Of a stretch of DNA of 64,000 bases, positions 53,492 to 62,425 are shown piece after piece. Position numbers and translations under genes: made by a program. The notes beneath the pieces are model-generated. The model did not search any database. It had not been told where the DNA came from and saw only the letters and a program-made list of their open reading frames with translations. The stretch lies in contig NZ_CAMLHC010000001.1 in NCBI RefSeq assembly GCF_946479755.1, positions 434,001 through 498,000 on the forward strand, given 5' to 3'. Every line of letters starts with the position of its first letter. Position 1 is the stretch's first letter. The DNA is from an uncultured Chitinophaga sp. (GTDB lineage: Bacteria > Bacteroidota > Bacteroidia > Chitinophagales > Chitinophagaceae).

Positions 53492-54340
53492 ATGAACAAA
53501 GATCGCCGCGCTTTTCTGCGTAATACCTCACTGGCCACAGGCTTGCTGTTGCTTCAACAACCGTTCCGGTCACTGGCTGCCGCTACTGCCAACGCTACCT
53601 ATCTTCCGGGCAACAACCGTGAGCTCACCATCTGGCATACCAATGATATGCACGGACAGGTGACAGACCTGCGCCTCACCGGCGATACCGGCATCCTGCT
53701 GGACGCCGGCGACTTTCTTCCTGATAAGGCTAACGTCGACGAACATGGGAGAATCATTGCCGCCATGAACCGCGCCGGCTACCACGCCGCTACGATCGGC
53801 AACCGCGAGCTGGCCGGCGGACAGGCAGCGCTGGCGGCCCTTATCCCCGATATGCAGTTTGCTTTGGTGAACTGCAATTACCGGTTTACCGACAAAGCCC
53901 TGGCGCGCCAGGTATTACCCTATAAAATCGTTTATGCGGGATCGTTAAAAGTAGGCATCACCGGGGTAGGTCCTAAATTACCCGCCGGCAGCGGCGTTTC
54001 CGTGCTGTCGCCGGTGCAGGAAGCCAATGAAACAGCCATCCGCCTCAAACAGGAACACGGCTGTCATGTGGTGGTCTGCCTCTCACACCTGGGATACAAA
54101 CAACCGGAAAACGTGGCGGACAACCGCGAGGTGGCCATGAGGTCCACCCATATCGATTTTGTGGTGGGCGGCCACCAGGAGAAAATCATCCGCACCACCA
54201 CGGTGCTACGTAATGCCCGTGATCATGAAGTGTACCTTAGCCAGGCCGGAACGAATGGGATGATGACCGGCTTCCTGAAAATGCAGTTCGATGAAGACCG
54301 CAACAGGTGCGGCATTACGCCAGGCAGTATCATGGCCTGA
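53492..54340 (+). CDS. Tat-exported metallophosphoesterase with altered GNHE motif
   Basis: A 282-residue protein of the 5'-nucleotidase/UshA type, catalytic domain only. The N-terminus has the twin-arginine signal DRRAFLRNTS followed by a hydrophobic stretch. Metal-site motifs: WHTNDMHG, LLDAGDF, VVCLSHLG and VVGGHQE. The usual GNHE motif reads GNRE, so the catalytic histidine next to the metal-binding asparagine is replaced by arginine. Full-length relatives have a second C-terminal domain in the same or a neighbouring gene; none is here. It diverges from the tail-collar operon. Activity may be reduced or altered. Confidence 0.87.
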   Translation: MNKDRRAFLRNTSLATGLLLLQQPFRSLAAATANATYLPGNNRELTIWHTNDMHGQVTDLRLTGDTGILLDAGDFLPDKANVDEHGRIIAAMNRAGYHAATIGNRELAGGQAALAALIPDMQFALVNCNYRFTDKALARQVLPYKIVYAGSLKVGITGVGPKLPAGSGVSVLSPVQEANETAIRLKQEHGCHVVVCLSHLGYKQPENVADNREVAMRSTHIDFVVGGHQEKIIRTTTVLRNARDHEVYLSQAGTNGMMTGFLKMQFDEDRNRCGITPGSIMA

Positions 54341-54408
54341 TGCCGGTTGTGCTGGAATAGTCTGCCGCAATGCTTACATTTGCCGCTGACCATCAGTGAT
54401 TTTAACCC

Positions 54409-55149
54409 ATGCAGATTGATAAGAACGATTTCAGACTGTTCCCCGCTTACGAAGATGTTTTTTATGATGATATCCCCTTACACCGGCAGCACTTCCTGCC
54501 GCTAGCATCCATCCATCTCCGCTGTATAGATCCCGGCCGTAACGAATGGCTGCACCTGGTGTCTGTTAAAGAAATGTATGACGGCAGGGTAGGCGGGTCG
54601 AAAGAAGCATACCATACCGCTTTTACCCAACCGGACATGCTGGGCTTCGACGTAGTGGAGGGTAAATATCGCTTCGAGGCCGACTGGCGCTATTTCAACG
54701 ACTATCAGGTTATTTCCGCTGCGCAGTATGCCAACGAATTCCCGGAAGAGGAAATTGAGTACAACATGAACGAGGCCATGTACCGTTTGAAGAAAGACTA
54801 TTATCAGCAATACGGTCAACTATATGCCGGTGATTTTAACCGCCCCGGTCTGCAGGTGTCGGATATTCGCCGCCTGGAACGGTTACGTGCATTAACACCG
54901 GCAGACCTGGAAAAAGATACGGTCTCCGACTACCTGGCGGAGCTGCAGCAGCAGCGCCCTGCGGGTATATTCACCGCGCTGGCGCCGGAAGAATTTCCGG
55001 GTGACTGGCCCGCTGAACAGCCAGACCCTTCTTTTGAATATATCGGTAGTATCGATGGCTATGGATTCCAGCATATTGCACCGGAAGATATTCATCTTTT
55101 CTACAGCTCCGCTTTAAAAAAGGCGTTGATCATCCTGGGAAATACCTGA
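54409..55149 (+). CDS. hypothetical protein
   Basis: A 246-residue protein, no signal peptide or membrane segment, acidic and rich in aromatic residues. No family recognised. Visible parts: FRLFPAYEDVFYDDIPLHRQ, LHLVSVKEMYDGRVGG, YNMNEAMYRLKKDYYQQYG, and a C-terminal EYIGSIDGYGFQHIAPEDIH. The opening and the single-domain cytoplasmic layout resemble small beta-rich proteins sometimes seen as immunity or SMI1-like proteins, but I cannot support that assignment. Confidence 0.7.
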   Translation: MQIDKNDFRLFPAYEDVFYDDIPLHRQHFLPLASIHLRCIDPGRNEWLHLVSVKEMYDGRVGGSKEAYHTAFTQPDMLGFDVVEGKYRFEADWRYFNDYQVISAAQYANEFPEEEIEYNMNEAMYRLKKDYYQQYGQLYAGDFNRPGLQVSDIRRLERLRALTPADLEKDTVSDYLAELQQQRPAGIFTALAPEEFPGDWPAEQPDPSFEYIGSIDGYGFQHIAPEDIHLFYSSALKKALIILGNT

Positions 55150-55162
55150 TAACAAACAGCTT

Positions 55163-56149
55163 TTATCTCCATACAAAATCTCCCACAACGGCGATACCCA
55201 ATCCCCTGGAGTCGGGCTGCCGGCCGTTTTCCACCACCTGGATGACCCGCTTGTCTTCACCGGGATATACTTTGTACAACTGGCCGTCGGCGGGTACCAG
55301 GCAAAGATGAGCGGCCGTGCCGAAACCATCGCCGGGGGCGTTAGCCCTTGCATTAGCGGCAACCGCCAGGTATCTGCTATCCGGTGAAAAGGAAGGTTTC
55401 GTTTCCTGTTGCGTGCTTTCCGTGATCACGTGGAAGTCGCTGCCATCCGCATTCATCAGCCAGATATGGTTGCCGGCGGAGAGGGCGATTTTTTTGCCGT
55501 CCGGACTGGCGACTGCCTCGCCTTTCCAATCGGTAAAAGGAATGTCTTTTACTTTGGATGCACGGGTAAAATCCTTACTGGTGCGGTACAGCGCGCCGTT
55601 CATTTTAAACAGTACGGTATTGTCGGGCGTCCAGTTGATGGGATCGAGATATTTAAAGTCATAGTTGCCATACCCGGAGAGACTTTTTACTACGCGGCCG
55701 TTCCTGTCAATGATAACGAGACCGTCATCGAGCGTAGGCCGGAGCGCCAGCATCGAGCCATCAGGGGAAATCATGGGCAGCCCGCCGTTGTGATCATCGC
55801 CACTGGGCGCGCTGTAATGGATGGTCTGTATCACGGAAGCATCGCCGGTGTTAAACAATATGTAATCGCTACTGGCAGCACTGCCGGTAGGGGCTTTCTG
55901 CTGTACGCCTGTCTTGCCGTCCCAGCTGATGTCCCAGCCGGCGCCCTGCCAGTTGGGCACTACCTGTGAGAGCACGCCGGAAGACATGTCCAGCCGCCGG
56001 ATGCCTTCTGTTCCCTGTTTAATGAATACTGCACCCGGACCATAGTGGTAGTTGCCGCCACCACCGGGGCCATCGTTGTTATTGTCTTTTTTGCACGCCG
56101 CCAGGCCAACAAGGGCGAGTGCTATCAGTAGGCAGAAAGAGCGTTGCAT
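55163..56149 (-). CDS. lipoprotein with PD40/TolB-like beta-propeller repeats
   Basis: A 328-residue lipoprotein: signal LLIALALVGLAAC (Cys19), a D/N/G-rich linker (KKDNNNDGPGGGG), then propeller-type repeats with PD40 signatures MISPDGSMLAL, VASPDGKKIALSAGNHIWLM and SFSPDSRYLAVAA. About six blades are likely. Such domains read peptidoglycan-associated or polymeric ligands, or only give structure. No operon partner; 13 bp from the convergent hypothetical gene. Confidence 0.82.
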   Translation of the reverse strand: MQRSFCLLIALALVGLAACKKDNNNDGPGGGGNYHYGPGAVFIKQGTEGIRRLDMSSGVLSQVVPNWQGAGWDISWDGKTGVQQKAPTGSAASSDYILFNTGDASVIQTIHYSAPSGDDHNGGLPMISPDGSMLALRPTLDDGLVIIDRNGRVVKSLSGYGNYDFKYLDPINWTPDNTVLFKMNGALYRTSKDFTRASKVKDIPFTDWKGEAVASPDGKKIALSAGNHIWLMNADGSDFHVITESTQQETKPSFSPDSRYLAVAANARANAPGDGFGTAAHLCLVPADGQLYKVYPGEDKRVIQVVENGRQPDSRGLGIAVVGDFVWR

Positions 56150-56226
56150 GTGATTTGAGGTTTTACAAGGTCAGACAGGATGGTTTTTTCACGATTCAAA
56201 ATTGAGGTAAAGCGGGCATCAATCGT

Positions 56227-56255
56227 ATACTCCCAAAGGAGTATTTTTATTTTTT
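56227..56255 (+). terminator. terminator-like hairpin in the divergent region before the kinase
   Basis: ATACTCC (56227-56233) pairs with GGAGTAT (56238-56244), CAAA loop, followed by a T-rich run. No annotated plus-strand gene ends before it, so it would end a short leader or small RNA, or attenuate the kinase transcript. Confidence 0.45.
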
Positions 56256-56305
56256 AAAGCGGGAATGTAGTAAATTAGGCATTGTTTGTTATTAACTTCC
56301 CGGAT

Positions 56306-58246
56306 GTGAAACGTTTCCTGCTCATATATCTTGTTTATGGTTGTTGTACGCTGACAGGGGCCGCGCAGTCTTATCAGCAGCGGATAGACAGCTTTCAACG
56401 CCTGCTCACAAAAGCAGTTAGCGATACTGACCGTATCCGGCTGATGGGAGAGCTGTCCAGCAATTACATGAACATGGGTAAAAGCGCCGAGGCTTATGAT
56501 TTCGCCGCCCGGGCGCTGCGGCTCGGCAGGCAGGTGCCTTATACTTATTACAAAGCGCTGGCGCATTACAGGATGGGGTACGTGTATCTGATGCAGGCTG
56601 TTAATGACAGTGCTATCGCACAATATGAAAGCGCGAGGCTGCTGCTGTCGCCGGACAGCCTGTTACCCGCCGCGGGAAGCCTATACCTGAAATGCAATAA
56701 CAATATCGCCTTCGCCTATGCGAATGACGGTTATTCCGAAAAAGCGATGGAGCTGATTGTCGGCTCCCTGCCATTGATCCTGGCGCTGAAAGATACTTTT
56801 ATGTACGCTGCTACCGTACATAATGTTGCAGCAGGGCTTACTAACACACACGATTACACGAAAGCGTATCCTTATTCACAGGAAGACCTGCGTTACATGC
56901 AGTTAAAAGGACGGCCGGAGGAGATCGCCGAATCTTTCCTGAGCGGCGCCCTGCTTATGTTGTATATGGATAGCCTCGGCCGCGGGCAGCGCTACCTCGA
57001 TACTGCTGCGCTGCATCTGAAAACACTGGGCGCCAATGCTCTGTGGGCAAGGTATTACAGCTACCAGTCACGTTACTATACCGCCCAGGGGAAACTGGAG
57101 CCGGCCGCTATCGCCTGTCATAAGGCTTTCGAAGAGCTGAAGCAGTTTGACCGGCGAACGAACCAGTACGACGTGTATGCGGCAGCGGAGGAGTTACAGG
57201 AGGCAAAAGGAGACTACCGGGCAGCAAGGGTGACCGCCGTCAAGGAATACGAAATGGCGCTGGAAGATGAGGCGCCTACCTTTGTGTTGTCGGCGCTGGA
57301 AGCCATGGCTTCGTATTCCCGCAAAACGGGAGACTTGCGCCAGGCTTATGACGACCTGGAAAAGTATGTTCATTTTAGAGACAGCATCGATAAAAAACAG
57401 ACCGCATTTAAACTGAAGGAAATGGAGGCGAAACTCCAGGCAGCCCGGAAAGAGCAGCAGATCGTTTCCCTGCAGGGCAGGGCACATTTGCAGCGCTACC
57501 TGCTGTGGGGCGTTTCGATCGTGCTGGGGTTGACGGTGCTCTTTTTCCTGTATGTGATCCGTCAGCGTAAGCTCAGGATGGGACAGCAAATACGCGTGAT
57601 AGAACAGGAACGGCAGATGGAAATCACGGATGCCTTGCTGAAAGGAGAGGAGCGGGAACGTACGCGGCTGGCGCGGGACCTGCATGATGGCCTTGGCGGC
57701 ACGCTGGCCGGACTGAAACTTCACCTGGGCCGTATCGCGCAAAACAACGACGCACAGCAGGGGGCACTGCGGCAGGTCGCTGAACAGCTGGGCGCGTCGG
57801 TGCATGAACTGCGGCGCATTGCACGTAACATGATGCCGGAATCGCTGCTGAAACTGGGGCTGGAGCCGGCGCTGAAAGATCTCTGTGAAAACATGCTCTC
57901 CCCGCAGTTACAGGTAGTGTTCAACGCATATAATATCCGGCAGGACATCTCCCCGCGCATACAGACCATGATTTACCGTATGGTGCAGGAGCTGCTGCAC
58001 AATGCCGCACGGCACTCCGGTGCGGGGAAAGTGCTGCTCCAGTGCAGCCAGGAGGCAGACATGTTTTTTATTACCGTGGAAGACAACGGAAAAGGTTTTG
58101 GTCCCGGCGATCATCACAACGGGATAGGCCTTTCCAGCGTCCGCAGCCGGGTGGAACTGCTGAAAGGCAGCATGCAGATCGATTCGGGAGAAAACGGTAC
58201 CATCATCAATATAGAACTATATGTTACAGATAGCCATCGTGGATGA
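56306..58246 (+). CDS. TPR-containing sensor histidine kinase (NarL/DegS type)
   Basis: A 646-residue kinase. GTG at 56306 begins a proper signal (KRFLLIYLVYGCCTLTGAAQ); the frame can extend to a TTG at 56282. Residues about 25-380 are TPR-like helical repeats in the periplasm (LAHYRMGYVYLMQAVNDSA). A membrane helix at about 400-425 (YLLWGVSIVLGLTVLFFLYVI) precedes HisKA_3 with the phospho-acceptor in LARDLHDGLGGTLAG, and HATPase_c with ELLHNAARHSGAG and DNGKGF. It overlaps the following regulator gene by 26 bp. Confidence 0.93.
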   Translation: MKRFLLIYLVYGCCTLTGAAQSYQQRIDSFQRLLTKAVSDTDRIRLMGELSSNYMNMGKSAEAYDFAARALRLGRQVPYTYYKALAHYRMGYVYLMQAVNDSAIAQYESARLLLSPDSLLPAAGSLYLKCNNNIAFAYANDGYSEKAMELIVGSLPLILALKDTFMYAATVHNVAAGLTNTHDYTKAYPYSQEDLRYMQLKGRPEEIAESFLSGALLMLYMDSLGRGQRYLDTAALHLKTLGANALWARYYSYQSRYYTAQGKLEPAAIACHKAFEELKQFDRRTNQYDVYAAAEELQEAKGDYRAARVTAVKEYEMALEDEAPTFVLSALEAMASYSRKTGDLRQAYDDLEKYVHFRDSIDKKQTAFKLKEMEAKLQAARKEQQIVSLQGRAHLQRYLLWGVSIVLGLTVLFFLYVIRQRKLRMGQQIRVIEQERQMEITDALLKGEERERTRLARDLHDGLGGTLAGLKLHLGRIAQNNDAQQGALRQVAEQLGASVHELRRIARNMMPESLLKLGLEPALKDLCENMLSPQLQVVFNAYNIRQDISPRIQTMIYRMVQELLHNAARHSGAGKVLLQCSQEADMFFITVEDNGKGFGPGDHHNGIGLSSVRSRVELLKGSMQIDSGENGTIINIELYVTDSHRG

Positions 58247-58844
58247 TCACCCTATTGTGGTGAAGGGGTTAAAAGACCTGCTGGAAACAGCGGAGGGATG
58301 GACGGTGGCCGGCTGTTTTCATACCGGCAGCAGCCTGCTGTCCTTTATGGAAGACAATGAAGTGCAGCTGGTGCTGCTGGACATCAGCCTGCCGGATACC
58401 AACGGGATGCTGTTATGCCGGCACATCCGCCGCCGGTGGCCGGACGCGCAGGTGGTAGTGGTGAGTAACCTGAGCGACAGGAGCATCATCCGCCAGATGC
58501 TGCACGAGGGCGCGGCCGGGTACCTGCTGAAAACGGCCGGCCCGGAAGAAATGCTGGCCTGCATCCATGAAGTGCTGAAAGGGAATGTCTCCATCTCCAG
58601 GGAAGTACAGGAAGTCATCTCCCGTCCGGAACTCGATACCGGCGCTGTCATACCCGAGCTCACCAAACGGGAAAAACAAATACTGCAACTGCTGGCGGAG
58701 GGCAAACGCTCCGGCGATATTGCACAGGAGCTGTTTATCAGTCCACTGACCGTGAAGACCCACCGCGCCACGCTGCTGCAGAAATTTGGTGTCAACAATA
58801 TCGTGGCGCTGGTAAAACGGGCGCAGGAGCTGCGCCTGCTCTAA
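58221..58844 (+). CDS. LuxR/NarL-type response regulator
   Basis: A 207-residue regulator. Receiver: IVDDHPIVVKGL and phospho-acceptor D54 in VLLDISLPDTNG. C-terminal LuxR helix-turn-helix: LTKREKQILQLLAEGKRSGD, IAQELFISPLTVKTH, LLQKFGVNNIVALVKRA. Its ATG lies inside the end of the kinase gene. Partner of that TPR kinase; the target genes are not evident. Confidence 0.95.
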   Translation: MLQIAIVDDHPIVVKGLKDLLETAEGWTVAGCFHTGSSLLSFMEDNEVQLVLLDISLPDTNGMLLCRHIRRRWPDAQVVVVSNLSDRSIIRQMLHEGAAGYLLKTAGPEEMLACIHEVLKGNVSISREVQEVISRPELDTGAVIPELTKREKQILQLLAEGKRSGDIAQELFISPLTVKTHRATLLQKFGVNNIVALVKRAQELRLL

Positions 58845-58930
58845 CCCGCCGTTTCAGGGCTGGCCGTCCGGGAAAGTAACGACAGGTTACAGGCAAAAAA
58901 AATCGTACATTCATTCCCACAAACGATACC

Positions 58931-59455
58931 ATGAAACAGTTGCTGTTAACCACCCTGATAGGGTTGTTTTCCCTTGCCGTCCTTGCGCAACAAAAGATAA
59001 ACCTGGCGAAATTACAATTTAACGAAGTGGCTGCAAAAGTATTGCAGGGCGTCGCCGGCGCCCGGCCGGGAAAAACCATGTATGATCTTCCCAACATGCT
59101 TTCCTATGGGATAGACAACAAAGGCGCATTGTTGTTTGACCGCTATACGCCACCACACGTGGAACTATTGGCTTATAATGAGAAGGTGGCCGGCTTCGGC
59201 TTCCGGATTATGAGTCATGCTTTCCAGCAGGAGATAAAAGACTACCTGGAAGATCATTATGCCCTGAAGCTGGCCGATTCTTCCCGCTGGGGCAAAATAT
59301 ACACTTATACGGACAGCCAGGTCACGATTACCTTCCAGACAGTATTTGATACTGATTTTAAACAGGGAAGGTGCGGGCATCTCGATATAAAAACCAGTAC
59401 GCTGACAAAGGCGATCGCCGCACAGGAAGAAAAATATAAAAAGGCGCACCGTTGA
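58931..59455 (+). CDS. hypothetical secreted protein
   Basis: A 174-residue protein with signal peptide LLLTTLIGLFSLAVLAQ. The mature part has LAKLQFNEVAAKVLQGVAG, MLSYGIDNKGALLFDRY, MSHAFQQEIKDYLEDHYALK and a short lysine-rich end. No family recognised. It lies 86 bp after the response-regulator gene and ends inside the left arm of a terminator. Confidence 0.72.
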   Translation: MKQLLLTTLIGLFSLAVLAQQKINLAKLQFNEVAAKVLQGVAGARPGKTMYDLPNMLSYGIDNKGALLFDRYTPPHVELLAYNEKVAGFGFRIMSHAFQQEIKDYLEDHYALKLADSSRWGKIYTYTDSQVTITFQTVFDTDFKQGRCGHLDIKTSTLTKAIAAQEEKYKKAHR

Positions 59456-59471
59456 TGGTGCGCCTTTTTTT
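59438..59471. terminator. bidirectional rho-independent terminator
   Basis: AAAAAGGCGCACC (59438-59450) pairs with GGTGCGCCTTTTT (59457-59469), 6-nt loop, then more Ts. The left arm overlaps the last codons of the secreted protein; the right side serves the convergent lipoprotein. Confidence 0.87.
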
Positions 59472-59472
59472 G

Positions 59473-60333
59473 TTATTTGTTCAGGTCGATGTATTTGTAA
59501 TGCCTGATATAGGTGTCGGTCTGAGCGGGCATATCGTGGAAGTATTGTGACCGGGTGGTATCAGTTTCCGGCAGATTTTTGTCATTCATGGAATAGGTAT
59601 GGGTATCAATGCGGTATACTTTGCCCTTTGCATCAGTAATAGTCCTTGAACTTGGCATATTGGCAGATAACAGCTCTGTTTCAGGAAGAACAGCATCGCG
59701 CAGCAGGTGGTAGCCTGCCAATGGTCTGAAAACGCTGGGAGCGTCATTATAGGTAAAGGTAGTAATACTTGTCAGCTCCATCGCGAGGGTATTTTGATTG
59801 GTCATATAAAACTTTGCTTCCACCAGGTTGTCGCCCTGCCAGGTGTATTCCCATATCCTGTGATACAGGATGTTCTCATGTTTAAAGAGAATTTTTGCGA
59901 TTTTATTGTTCTCATACACCAGGGAGTCGTACCGTGTGTCGGGATAACCCGGCTCGAAGTAACGTACCAGTTGATGGTTGTCGTTATAGGCTTCCGTGAT
60001 TACCTTGGGAGTGCCGGTCAGACCGAATTTCCGGGTCAGGCTGACCATATCCTTTTGGTGGTACCCTGCGGTGTACAGAAAATAAAAGTCAAACGCTGCT
60101 CCCTGGAAGCTTTCGCGGGAATGGAACGTCTTGTCAGCATTATAGGTGATGACAATGCTGTCTGCAATGGGTGATACCACGCCGGCTTCATCAAGTACGG
60201 TGCCAATGGTCCCAGCAAGGCGCCATTCGGGTGTTTTGGGAATTTCGGGTGTAACAATCTCTGTTGATTTACTGCTACTGCAGCTGGCAGCCATTATCGC
60301 CAGCGCAGCCATACCAGGCCACACTTTTTTCAT
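59473..60333 (-). CDS. hypothetical lipoprotein, DUF4595/YD-repeat-like
   Basis: A 286-residue lipoprotein: signal MAALAIMAASC (Cys18) followed by SSSKSTE. The body has repeated short strands with Y and D: YDSLVYENNKIAKILF, IWEYTWQGDNLVEAKFY, TTFTYNDAPSVFRPLAGYH and a C-terminal YIRHYKYIDL, a pattern seen in DUF4595-type and RHS-like beta proteins of Bacteroidota. The assignment to a family is tentative; function unknown. Confidence 0.72.
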   Translation of the reverse strand: MKKVWPGMAALAIMAASCSSSKSTEIVTPEIPKTPEWRLAGTIGTVLDEAGVVSPIADSIVITYNADKTFHSRESFQGAAFDFYFLYTAGYHQKDMVSLTRKFGLTGTPKVITEAYNDNHQLVRYFEPGYPDTRYDSLVYENNKIAKILFKHENILYHRIWEYTWQGDNLVEAKFYMTNQNTLAMELTSITTFTYNDAPSVFRPLAGYHLLRDAVLPETELLSANMPSSRTITDAKGKVYRIDTHTYSMNDKNLPETDTTRSQYFHDMPAQTDTYIRHYKYIDLNK

Positions 60334-60557
60334 GAAATAAGGAATAGTTTTTTGATTTAATATATTGGTTTCCGTTGTTATGTGTTTGTCTTGATGCAGT
60401 TTAACAGCATCCGGCGCAAGTTAACGCAAAAAAAAAATTCCCCCGCCCTTCACCCTTTTTCGGTATCCGCGTGCCTGTTACTAATTATCGTATACCAGGA
60501 CCATAATAACAGGATTGTCGTCAGAACAGATTTCATGTGAACCGCAGCTAAAAGGAG

Positions 60558-61175
60558 ATGATGGAAATAAATCCGGATTATTTTTTACTTTGTACGGGTA
60601 ACAATGAACGTACAAAGTGGCTTATGCATCAACCAGGATCAGGAGAGGCTGTTTCCTTTGAGGAGCAGTTCAGGCAACACTATACATTTTTATGTACGGT
60701 AGCCTATTATATTGTGGAAGATGAGGATGCGGCGAGGGACGTGGTACAGGACTTCTTCCTGTACTGCTGGCATAAGCGTCATGTCATCAGGATCACCCAC
60801 GACTTTAAGAGTTATGCCGTCCGTGCGGTAAAAAATGCTTCGCTGAACTACCTCCGGAAATCCGGCAAAACGCAGCTGGAAGAAATCCATGTCATCGAAG
60901 AGCTGACCCGCTATTTCCCGCTGGAAGACAAAGAAGAGGAGGAGCAGCGCAACAGGGCGCTGTGGGCGGCTGTTGCCCGTTTGCCCGAGCAACGGCAGCG
61001 TATATTCCTCATGAGCAACCGTGACGGGCTGAAATACAAAGACATCGCGGCCGTCCTCGATATTTCCGTGAATACAGTAAAAACACAGATCAAACTGGCG
61101 TTACAGTTTTTAAGAAAAGAATGCGGATGGATGGCGCGGATGATATCTTTTATATTTTTTTTCTCCCGTTTTTGA
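60558..61175 (+). CDS. ECF RNA polymerase sigma factor
   Basis: A 205-residue sigma factor. Region 2: EEQFRQHYTFLCTVAYYIV, DVVQDFFLYCWHKRHV; region 4: LPEQRQRIFLMSNRDGL, KDIAAVLDISVNTVKTQI. The C-terminus is hydrophobic (MISFIFFFSRF). An AGGAG lies just before a tandem ATG ATG (60558, 60561); the spacing favours the second, and an internal ATG about 23 residues later is possible. It heads a further sigma-FecR-SusC set. Confidence 0.92.
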   Translation: MMEINPDYFLLCTGNNERTKWLMHQPGSGEAVSFEEQFRQHYTFLCTVAYYIVEDEDAARDVVQDFFLYCWHKRHVIRITHDFKSYAVRAVKNASLNYLRKSGKTQLEEIHVIEELTRYFPLEDKEEEEQRNRALWAAVARLPEQRQRIFLMSNRDGLKYKDIAAVLDISVNTVKTQIKLALQFLRKECGWMARMISFIFFFSRF

Positions 61176-61225
61176 AAATGGCTTCACCCTTTTTTGAAGT
61201 TTGGGTGCCTTAACAATAACCAGAT

Positions 61226-62338
61226 ATGAATTTAGATAACAACGAGCACGATATTGACTGGGATAAGCTGATGCAACGGCTGGAGGACGGGCAGTTGCCG
61301 CAGGACCTGAGCGACGCCGAGCTGGCGGCGCTGGCCGCGGCCAGGGAAATGCAGGCCCGGCTGAAGGCAGGCCGTTTTTCGGCAGAAGATGGATGGCAGC
61401 GCTTTACCGAAGTCAGGGACCAACGGAAAGGACGTATACGCGTAATGGTGAAAGTGGCCGTGGCTGCGGCAGTAGTATTGGCGGCAGGTGCCACCTGGTG
61501 GACATTCCGGCCCCAACAGCCGGTCGCCCAACTGGCGAACGCCCAGCCGGAGGAAAAAGTAAAACTGCACCTCTCCGGCGGCCGTACCGTCACCCTGGGA
61601 CAGGACACACTGGAGATCCAGCATCATAATATTGCCCGTATAAAAGCCAACACAGACCATCTCGAGTATGCAGCCGGCGGCGGACAGGAACAGGTAACTG
61701 CCATGGATACGCTGGACGTGCCCAGAGGCAGGCAGTTCTCGCTCCGGCTGGCAGATGGCACGCAGGTATGGCTGAACGCCGCTTCCCGCCTGATATTTCC
61801 GGCCGCCTTCCATGGCGCCACCCGGGAGGTGACCGTACAGGGGGAGGCTTTCTTTGAAGTAGCGCAGCTGGCGGGCCAACCGTTTATCGTCCACGCCGGC
61901 AAAACCGACATGAAAGTGCTGGGCACCGGTTTTAACGTGAACGCCTATAGGGCACAGACGACGACCACCCTCGCCAGCGGCAAACTGCTGGTAACGGCAG
62001 GTACAGCGCAGATAGTACTGCAGCCGGATGAACAGGCTGTCTTAAATAATAACGGTACGCTGCAGAAGCAGACGGTGGAAGCACGCCTTTTTACCGCCTG
62101 GAAAGAAGGGGACCTTTTCTTTGAAGACGCCCCGCTGCAGGAAATAACCGTCACCCTGGCACGCACCTACGACTATGAGTTTATATTCGACGATACCGAC
62201 CTTGAAAGAATGAGCTTTACGATAGACATACGCCGCCCTGCGGTTTTACAGGATGTACTCAACCAGATCACCAAAAGTTTGCAAACGGTCCGTTTTGAAG
62301 TAGATGGCCGTACTGTACATGTGAAGAAACAACAATAG
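61226..62338 (+). CDS. FecR-family anti-sigma factor
   Basis: A 370-residue regulator. Cytoplasmic N-terminus with DIDWDKLMQRLEDGQLPQDL, membrane helix at about 76-94 (VAVAAAVVLAAGATWWTF), FecR domain (RGRQFSLRLADGTQVWLNAA, VTVQGEAFFEVAQLAGQPF) and DUF4974 domain (EITVTLARTYDYEFIFDD). It lies 51 bp after the sigma gene and 88 bp before the SusC gene. Confidence 0.93.
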   Translation: MNLDNNEHDIDWDKLMQRLEDGQLPQDLSDAELAALAAAREMQARLKAGRFSAEDGWQRFTEVRDQRKGRIRVMVKVAVAAAVVLAAGATWWTFRPQQPVAQLANAQPEEKVKLHLSGGRTVTLGQDTLEIQHHNIARIKANTDHLEYAAGGGQEQVTAMDTLDVPRGRQFSLRLADGTQVWLNAASRLIFPAAFHGATREVTVQGEAFFEVAQLAGQPFIVHAGKTDMKVLGTGFNVNAYRAQTTTTLASGKLLVTAGTAQIVLQPDEQAVLNNNGTLQKQTVEARLFTAWKEGDLFFEDAPLQEITVTLARTYDYEFIFDDTDLERMSFTIDIRRPAVLQDVLNQITKSLQTVRFEVDGRTVHVKKQQ

Positions 62339-62425
62339 ACAATTAAACTGCCGTCATACCGGCGATTGACAACGGGTATTTCAGCGACCAGCGGTCGCTC
62401 CCCTAAACTTTAATATCAGACCAAC

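Noticed and set aside
61184..61213. Repeat TTCACCCTTTTTT between sigma and fecR, also near 60450-60470
   Set aside because: It is short and low in complexity; I cannot tell it from chance in T-rich intergenic DNA.
62339..62425. Third antisense RNA at the last susC
   Set aside because: A hairpin AGCGACC/GGTCGCT exists, but there is no T tract on the minus strand and no TAnnTTTG box at the start codon.
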